Shown here: one piece after another, positions 56,647-64,000 of the stretch
Numbering within the stretch: position 1 is the stretch's first letter
Layout of the letters: each line of letters starts with the position of its first letter
Assembly (NCBI GenBank): GCA_017311185.1
Contig: JAESUZ010003297.1
Span: 62,001 to 126,000, forward strand
Length of the DNA: 64,000 nucleotides
DNA from: Proteles cristata cristata
Taxonomy: Eukaryota; Chordata; Mammalia; Carnivora; Hyaenidae
Direction of reading: 5' to 3'
Position numbers and translations under genes: made by a program
Notes under the pieces: generated by a model
What the model was told of the DNA's origin: nothing
The model's database searches: none
What the model saw: only the letters and a program-made list of their open reading frames with translations

Positions 56647-59600
56647 TCAGGCACAGGGCCCGGAGGGAAGGCAGGAGGACAGTGCAGGAGTAGGTACTGG
56701 CACGAGGCTGAAGAGTGCTCGACGACCCGCAGAGGGCGAGGGCTGCGGGCCGGCCTGCAGGGAGCTGAGTGCGGCCAGGCGCTGCTCTCGGGACACATCC
56801 CCGCGCAGGTCCAAGAGGGCTGAGACGTGATCCTCGCTACCGGGACACCAAAGAGGTGCGTGTCAGCTCTGCCCCGCTCCTCCTCCCTGTCCCCCCACCA
56901 ACACCAGTCTTCGCACCTCACGTCGGGAAATTTTTGTCGCAGGCCTGCCACCTCGAGGCCGAGCAGCATAGGGTCACGGAGGTTCAGCAGATCCCGGAGA
57001 GCCAGGAGCACTGGCGCGCACTGATAACTCTCCTCCAGGCCCTGAGCACCCAGGAGTAGGTCTCGAGCCCGCCTTCGACACCCACCCACCCACTGAGACT
57101 CCCGCCCATCTGCTCGCCTAAGGAGCTCTCACCAAACCAAGGAAAAGTTCCCGAAGCTGGGCTGCATCGTGCTGCAGACGCTCGGCCGCCTGGGTCCTCT
57201 CCTCGGCTCCTCGGCACACTAGGCGGCCCTGCATCAACGCACATAGGTACTGCAGTACCACCGTACGCTCCGCCTCAGCCAGAAGCAGCTGCAGAGAACG
57301 CAATGGGTCCAAGACGCCTTTCCGATGGGCGCTTCCCCACTTCCCAGCCTCTCCCTTAAGCGCACCTGGATCGCAGGATTCCGTACTCGCCTGAAATCCT
57401 GGCAGAAGCTTGCCGTCCGCTCGCATACATTGTCCAGCAGCTCTGGGCTCGACAACCACCGACGCGAGGGCAGAGCTTCGAACAGGGGCTGGGTGGGATC
57501 GGGTGAGGCAGAGACAGGGCTGGAGGAACGTACGGACCTAGCATTTCCCCAGCAGAGGAATACATGCACATATATGCTGTATCTCCTCCTCCCACCCTCA
57601 TCCCCACCTGAAGTCTTACCTGGAGCTCCGCCAGCAGCGCCTCCAACACCAGGCGGCAGATCCTCCTCTGCAACTCGTCCAGCGCTGCCTCCACCGAAGC
57701 CAAGGCTCCTGAAGCCGCCCCACCGGGTTGCAGGACAGACACGGAGGAGCTGGACCCACCAAAGGTTATGGCTTCAGGACCAAGGCCAAGGCCCTCAAGG
57801 CCCTCCATTGTCTAGCCACTCCGACGCCACCTACTGGCGCAAGTTTGTGGAGGGAGGGGCACTACCGAAGATCTGGGCCTTGGACTGAAGCTGGGAGTGG
57901 TAGGCTCAGAGAGCTAGAAGAAACCCAGCCAGAACTGGGTTCTCAGTGTAACTTTGAGCAAATGATGTCTTTTGGTTTCTGTTTGGGTAAGGGGAGCCTT
58001 AGGAGTGAATAAAAATCATCATTAACTTGTTTGTCCTCTCTGCCCCCACCTCAAAGGACATAAGACCTAGGAGCAAGGGAATTTTTGTTTGTTTATTTTG
58101 TTCACAACTGCAAACTCAGCCATTATTATGTGGCACAGAGTAGAGCCTTGATATGATACTATGTGAGGCAGGCACTGTGGTAGGTACTTCACATCTGTTG
58201 ATCTTATGTGATTCTCAGAACGTACCATTATTACCCACATGATACTGATGAGAACAAAATTCAGAGAGATTAGGTAACTCATGCAAGGTCACACAGCAAT
58301 TAGTAGAACTAGGACTGGATTTCCAGGGCTAAGTGAGTCCAAAATTTCTAATGGTTTAGTGTGGACTGGGTCCATACCTAATTGGAGTTCAATCAGGAGT
58401 TCTGTGGGGGCCTCCTAGTACCTGAGTGCTGACTGGTAGTTGAGGGTGGCCAGTAGGTAGGGCACATAATGAGGAGCCATTGCTTCACCCCTGATGTGGT
58501 CTCGGGAGAATCGGATCAGAGCATCACTAAAGCTGCAAAGGGCAAAGATAGTTCCTGTACCTATCACTCTGGTGCCCCCACAACCTGAGTCCCTGGTACT
58601 CCAGCCCCACCTCCAAGAGACCCAAAACCCTGTTTTGAAGAAGCCCTTTCCCACTGGTGTGCCTTATTCATTCAGAGCCCCTTTAGGCTGCCCCAGGAGC
58701 AGAGCTAGGGGTTGCGAGCCGGTCAAAGCCTTGGCAGACCTCCTCAGGAATGTGCCCAGTTCTGATAGTGCCATGCTATGCACCCGCCGCTGCAGTGACT
58801 CACTGACCATGCTGGTCACCCGAATGTTCTCTTCCAGGATCTAAAGGCAGAAATGGGTGGCCATCAGCATCAGTCCTAGTCCTGCTATTCTCCCCTTTCG
58901 CTATGGGGGCTTCCCACCTGCCTCGTCTCTTCCTACCCACCTGCAGCACTATGGCTGGCATAGGTGAGTGGTAGAAGCCAGAGGAGTCTGTGCCAGGTTC
59001 CTGCTCTCGGTTCCACTCAGCTACCTCCCCATCCAGTGCCTTCTGCAGCCACTGGGCCACATTAACCTGGGGGAAGGGGCAAAGGGCAGCAGGATACTGC
59101 TGTAGCAAGGCACTGATGCTGCTAGAGACAAGTAGACATGCAACTCTACAGATACAGGTCCCCAGCTGGTGCCAGAGGTTCTCTGTACCTGGGCCCCAAC
59201 TACTCACCTGGATTTGGGTCACAAATGTTGCCTCCAGCTGTTCAATGTTCTCTGGGGTCAGGAGGGGCTCCAGCTGAGACACGTCAGCCTCAGGCCCCAA
59301 CTCCAGGCTCCCCATCATTTCTGGCCTGGAGGTGGGTAGCCCAGTGTCACTCTGAGCCCCCAGCCTCTGATCCACCCACTTCCCATTGCCCCAGGGGTAC
59401 TGACCCCAGGTACACATGCAGTGTCCAGCGCAGTAAGGTGAAGGCATCAGCAGCTCCTAGGGCAGGCCCTTCCAGCAGTTGCTGCAGGCAGCGACGCAGT
59501 CCACTGTGCAGGGTGTGGGCCCACAGCCGGACCACCTTGTAGTGTGGTGGGCAGCAGGGTGCTACTAGTGCTTCAGCTATGGCCAATTCAGCTGGTAGAG

Positions 59601-61302
59601 CCACCCGCAGAGCCTCCAGCCACCCTGCCAGGGCCCCTGGCTCAAGCAGCAGAGGTGTCCCAAAGTGGGTCCTCTCCAGGCCCTCCTGCAGTGCCTGCAG
59701 ACAGCGCCGCCGCCAGTCCCGGGGGGGCAGCTCCAGGGAGGTTGTGTGCCCAGCATCCACCTCTGCCACACGCACAGCAGCCACCAGCAAGGCTGGGTCC
59801 TCCCGGGCCAGCTGCCCTGCTACCCCCGCAGCCGCCTCCACAGCCTGGCCCAGAGCCTCAGCTAGAGGGCCCAGCCCCTCGAAGACCGGCAACTCCAGGC
59901 CCCCCAGAGGTGCCCACGTCTCCTCTTGCAGCTGCTCCAGCTCCCGAAGACATACATATGCCTCCAAGAGCCGCTGGGCACCAATCAGGGTCTGTGTGTG
60001 GGCCACCGCAGCTGGCACTAAGCGGGGAGAAGATGAAACAGCCCTGAGTCTCAACCTTCCCACCTGTGCAATGGGTACAACAGTGGCTGCTGAGGCCCTA
60101 GGGCTGGAGTGGTGTGTAAAATGTTTAACAGCCAGTACAGCAGAGCACTGACCAATCTGAAAGGACCCAGGGAAGGGCCTAGAGGCCTGGTAGGGCAGGT
60201 GTAAATCCCTGAGCTGATGGAACAAGAGGACGTGAGGGATCCTGGAAGCGAGGCAGGGAGGAACTCAGGAGGCCATGCTGATGGCTATTTACTCACTCTG
60301 TTAAGGAAGTATTGCAAAAAATTAGCAACCAGGGTGGCCAGGGCCACTTGACTGGGTCTCAGTTCTGACTCACACAACCTATACTTGAGAATCCCGGAAT
60401 AAGCTAATTTGTATCCTGCTTCATATCCCATTTGAGGCCCGAGTTAGTCTCTAGGAGGTCCCTGCTGTGCCCCTCCATGCTTTCTCCCACTAATGCCCCA
60501 GCCCCTTGATCAGTGATGGGTGTTTATTGACTATTGGTGGGCAGAGGCCTGGGGCCCCTGCACACTCACCTGCCCGCAGCCGGGGCAGCAGCTGAGACAG
60601 GACCTGCAGTTGCTTGTGCTGTGCAACCTGTTCTCGCAGTGGTTGTAGGGTCTGCGTGGCCTCTGCCATACCTTGGAGCAACCCGCGGGCCTGGCCCAGG
60701 GCCTCACGGGTTCCCTGCACAGCCTCAAACGCCTGGGCCAGCTGCCACACACCAGTCTTCACGCCCTCCAGGTAGGACTGCACCACCGACTGTGGGGAGG
60801 AGACAGCCAGTGAGGCCTAGCCAGTCCTGCAGCCCATCCCAGCTCTCCTGCCCCCTGACCAATGCCCACCTTAATGCGCGCTTCCAGGGAAGAGGTACGT
60901 TGAACTTCGCGGCTGCGGTACTGGCCCAGCCTGGCCAGCTGCTCTGGCCGGTAGAAGATGCCTGAGGCCCATTTGAGTGCTGCTCCTCTGGCCAGCTGCT
61001 CCGCCTTCTCTTGCTCTGGCCACTCAGGCCCTGGGCAGGAAGAGCCTGGGCAGCCTCATCAGCTGGGCAGGGCCTACAGGAAGCGGCCCAAACCTGCTCC
61101 CCTTCCTACTTCTCAGCTTGTCCCCTAGGGCAGTCCAATCTATTCCTCTTGCTGCCCTATGGAGCTCCAGCCAGACCTGGCAAGGAGGCTCCAACCCTGA
61201 CATTCCCATCTTTCCGGCCACCGTCCCTCCCTTAGCCCACCCAGAAGGACTCATACCAGGGGGAAGTGAGGGCTGCATTTCGTCCTTGGTTGCTGAGTCC
61301 AT
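56647..61302 (-). CDS. EXOC3L1: EXOC3L1, exocyst complex component 3-like 1 (Sec6 family)
   Basis: Thirteen coding exons in transcript order: 61302-61257, 61030-60870, 60789-60570, 60017-59405, 59325-59208, 59066-58941, 58840-58740, 58532-58422, 57749-57620, 57488-57366, 57288-57133, 57041-56917, 56836-56647 (TGA). All phases agree; 739 aa against about 746 in human. The start is MDSATKDEMQPSLPP at the ATG 61300-61302; an in-frame GTG six codons upstream is not used. Recognisable blocks are EWPEQEKAEQLARGAALKWA, SVVQSYLEGVKTGVWQL, LAREDPALLVAAVRVAE and SELGTFLR. The protein is mostly alpha-helical with no membrane segment, as expected for a CATCHR-type tether related to SEC6/EXOC3. Family work links it to exocyst subunits and regulated secretion in endocrine and endothelial cells. 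Several introns are near 80-100 bp, so the gene is very compact. Confidence 0.95.
58150..58340 (+). repeat. MIR element in EXOC3L1 intron
   Basis: Diverged MIR in plus orientation: 'aggcactgtggtaggtactt', 'gattctcagaac', and 'aggtcacacagcaattagta'. It occupies much of the largest EXOC3L1 intron (57750-58421). Confidence 0.7.
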
Positions 61303-63100
61303 GGCATTCCCTGGTGGCACTAGAGATGAGGTAAGAAGAGTGGATTCTCCTTTGAGCTCCAGTCTCAGTCTAGGCCCCTCTGAGAAGGAGGAGGGAGGTT
61401 CTTGCCCAGCCCCCTCAGAAAATGAAAGGGAGGTGGGTGTGATGGGGAGGCACCAAAAGCAGGAAGCTTTTGCCTGCTCGGTTTCTCAGTTTTGCCCCTG
61501 CAGGTGCCAAGCGAGGCAGGGTAGGCACAGGCCTCTGCTGGCCCGAGCTCCTGCTTTGAATTGCAGAGGACAGTTTGATATGGAACTCACCACGGTTGGC
61601 CAGGCATCCAGTTCTTTCTCCTCTGAAAATAGTCTTGGCCTTGAGATGGCCCTCTCCCCCAGTCCTCAGATCAGAGCTGGGTATTCTCTTCACTGTCTCA
61701 AGAGGCCTTGGTGGTTCCAGCCCACACCCTGGCAAGCGGCAAAATTCTTCTCCCTAAGGAAGCCTCTGTCCCACTACTGGCCCAGGAGCACCCTCCTCCT
61801 ACCAAGCCCCCTCCCTCCCCAAGGCCAAATGCCTGAAAGGAAGGAAGCTGAGTCTGGCCCTTTATTCCCAACAGGAAAGAGTATCTGCATTGTGGGATGG
61901 GGTGGGGACGGCTGGGTACCACTTCCTTGGGGGGAGGGGGGTGTACTCCCTGTAGTCATTGAGTCCTGACCAGCCCAAACAGGACCTCTTAGTGCTCAGG
62001 ACACAGACGTGAACTAGAGGGCCACAAACAGGGGTGGAGAGGAGGGTGTGCAAATACAGGTGCGGACAGCATCACCGTAGGAAAACTGTGTCGATGGCCC
62101 CTCAGAGGAGGGTTGCACCTCTGCAGAGGACTGAGAAGCTACAGGGTATTGTGAGGAAGGTTTGTGATGGGTGGTGGTCAGAGAGAGCTAGAAGGGCTAT
62201 GAAAGTTGTATTTGTCTTGAAAGTTAAAGGGGGCCATGGAGAGGACCACAGGGTAGTAATAATTTGTGGAAGCTGATTACCACCCAAAGCCACCCTTCAG
62301 GACAAAGCCACCTGTTGCCCTAGCTGCCAGGAATGTAGATTGCTGAGGTGTCATAGTTGAGTCTCTTTCTCAATGTTAGGACACAAAGTCCTGGTACCCT
62401 TATGTGGACATAGACCACCTTGGAAGAGCCACCCCAGTTTCAGTGCTCCTAGTAGGATGGCCTGAGGCCTCTATATAACTGCATCACAATTTAATTCCCC
62501 CCTCTGCCCAATCTGCAGGTCTTACTCTAAACTTCCCTGCAGGCCTGTCTCACAGTTAGCTTCTCAGAGATCTTGACTTAAAATAAATGAAAATAAATAA
62601 TGATATCAAACATAACAAAATGGTGTTGGCCAACACATAATCCTTCCTACTTGCCAGAAGCTGTTCTAAGTGCCTTACCTATATATGTATGCAAAGGTAA
62701 GCATGTTTGCATTGGCAGAAAAATGGTTGTAATTTCATGGCCTCTGAGCACTGCAAGTGTGGACCAGAGAAAGATGAGGCTGGGATCAGGGAAGAGGAGT
62801 GAGAATGGAGACAAGTGGGCAAGCTAGATGTAGTTAGTGCTTGCTGTTTGGCAGGAAGTGAGGGACAGGAATAAGGTGAATAAACCCACACAGTAGTGCA
62901 GCTTCTAGGAGCAAGTTTGGGGAAACACACTGGGTTCATAGGGCAGCGTGGTCTCCTGAAATGGGGACAGGGTAGCCACCGGGACGTTCCGGTGGCTCTC
63001 CATTCTCTACTGCCAGGGCTGCCCATCGACTTTTTCCACCTCCCTCTGCCACCTATCCTCTCCTTCGGGATCCCCGCGTTGTTTTCGTACTCTTCGGCGG
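61303..63100. other. EXOC3L1-E2F4 intergenic stretch
   Basis: No conserved gene recognised. It includes the EXOC3L1 5' side, a long GTG-initiated open frame on the plus strand up to 61969 that matches no family I know, a MIR-like fragment at about 62633-62690, and AT-rich sequence near 62.58 kb. Confidence 0.55.
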
Positions 63101-63300
63101 TTGGACATTTGTTGATGGTCCCCGAAGTTTTGCTGCCGTGTCCACTGAGAGGAATTGCGCCAGATTCCCTGGGAGGGCGCGGAGCGGAAGCGGAAACAGC
63201 GACGCTGGCGCCGGCGGCCTGGTGGCCAGGAACGGAAGCGGAAGTGGCGGCGGCGCCGGCCTGGCCTGGCCTGGCTGAAGGGAGGCGGCGGGCGGGCGCG
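63101..63300 (+). promoter_or_regulatory. E2F4: E2F4 promoter / 5' UTR with repeated ETS-like motifs
   Basis: CpG-rich and TATA-less. It carries two copies of a GGAAGCGGAA double motif (63186-63195 and 63234-63243, 48 bp apart), each giving tandem GGAA ETS cores. The second continues as GGAAGCGGAAGTGG, close to an optimal GABP site. A short (cctgg) repeat follows at about 63260-63274. Confidence 0.55.
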
Positions 63301-63982
63301 ATGGCGGAGGCCGGGCCGCAGGCGCCGCCGCCCCCGGGCACCCCAAGCCGGCACGAGAAGAGCTTAGGACTTCTCACCACCAAGTTCGTGTCGCTTCTTC
63401 AGGAGGCCAAGGACGGTGTGCTTGACCTCAAGCTGGTGCGGCCTGGGCTAAGGGGCGGCAGGGAGGGTAGTGGACCAGGCAGGCCTGGACCGGTAGTAAG
63501 GATCCCTGAGGTGGCGCAGCTGAGCTCTCAGAGAACAGGCCTCCATCCGTGTGCTTTCTCACAGGAGGGAGGCTGGGCGCTGTTTCATTCATTCAGTCGA
63601 GGCCATTGGGTGTCAGCTATGTGCCGGGCTCCGGGCTGCAAGTGCTGGTCCTCGTGGTCCTCCTCGGTTGGTGGGAGAAGAACCCCCGAACATCATTTCG
63701 GGCTGCACCAGGCCTCTTCCTGCCCCTTGGTCCTGAGCCGTTGTAGTGCCGGGAAATAGGATTGGGACTCAAGCCACCCCTTTTTCAGATCCTTTCTAGA
63801 CCAAGTCTCAAAATAGCTGGGGGTACACCTGAGAGCAGGGCTAAGTATCCTTCGCTCTGTTCTGTCTGCCAGGCAGCTGACACCCTTGCTGTGCGCCAAA
63901 AGCGACGGATTTACGACATCACCAATGTGCTGGAAGGTATCGGGCTGATCGAGAAAAAATCCAAGAATAGCATCCAGTGGAA
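63301..63982 (+). CDS. E2F4: E2F4, E2F transcription factor 4; 3' partial
   Basis: Two coding exons are in the window, 63301-63435 and 63873-63982 (ends within a Lys codon, AA|G). They encode the first 81 complete residues of a protein of about 413 aa. The start [20 protein letters not shown] is followed by the winged-helix DNA-binding domain (about 16-84): [20 protein letters not shown], then [20 protein letters not shown], with the invariant [13 protein letters not shown]-contact helix, and KKSKNSIQW. Known role: binds with DP1/DP2 and pocket proteins p107/p130 in the DREAM complex to repress cell-cycle genes in quiescence. Dimerisation and pocket-binding regions lie right of the window. 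Confidence 0.96.
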
Positions 63983-64000
63983 GTGAGTGGGGGCATCTGG

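Overview
This window is mammalian nuclear DNA, almost certainly from a cat-family (feliform) carnivore. The genes are intron-rich with GT/AG splice sites and encode vertebrate proteins. The non-coding DNA carries many tRNA-Lys-derived carnivore CAN-SINEs whose 3' half (second 'gctctgtgctgac' block, CT-rich tract, AATAAA-rich A tail) is the form I associate with cats, plus L1, L2 and MIR fragments. The gene order matches the conserved block on human 16q22.1. I recognised proteins from memory of their orthologues; no database search was run. Layout, left to right: (1) 1-24.2 kb, plus strand: PHAF1 (C16orf70/MYTHO), all coding exons except the first, in SINE-rich introns. (2) 24.9-26.7 kb, minus: B3GNT9, one coding exon, tail-to-tail with PHAF1. 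(3) 28.2-30.7 kb, minus: TRADD, four coding exons. (4) 35.5-37.6 kb, plus: FBXL8, two coding exons, head-to-head with TRADD. (5) 38.2-43.0 kb, plus: HSF4, 13 coding exons. (6) 47.0-48.0 kb, plus: NOL3 (ARC), three coding exons. (7) 48.4-53.5 kb, minus: MATCAP1 (KIAA0895L), six coding exons, convergent with NOL3. (8) 56.6-61.3 kb, minus: EXOC3L1, 13 coding exons. (9) 63.3 kb to the end, plus: E2F4, first two coding exons only. All splice junctions given below were checked for reading phase, and summed CDS lengths fit the families: PHAF1 400 complete codons in window (422 aa if the missing exon matches the orthologue), B3GNT9 404, TRADD 311, FBXL8 374, HSF4 492, NOL3 206, MATCAP1 476, EXOC3L1 739 aa. 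The genes do not form one pathway. Two act in death signalling (TRADD as TNF-receptor adaptor, NOL3 as apoptosis repressor), two are transcription factors (HSF4, E2F4), and the others serve autophagy (PHAF1), glycosylation (B3GNT9), SCF ubiquitin ligase targeting (FBXL8), tubulin detyrosination (MATCAP1) and vesicle tethering (EXOC3L1). The left third is repeat-rich and gene-poor; the right two-thirds is compact, GC-rich and gene-dense. I found no CRISPR, operon, provirus or other unusual system. The best second looks are the datable nested SINE insertions, a possible PHAF1/B3GNT9 3' UTR antisense overlap, a CCAAT-box array upstream of MATCAP1, an ETS-like repeat at the E2F4 start, and a decayed L2 reverse-transcriptase fragment.
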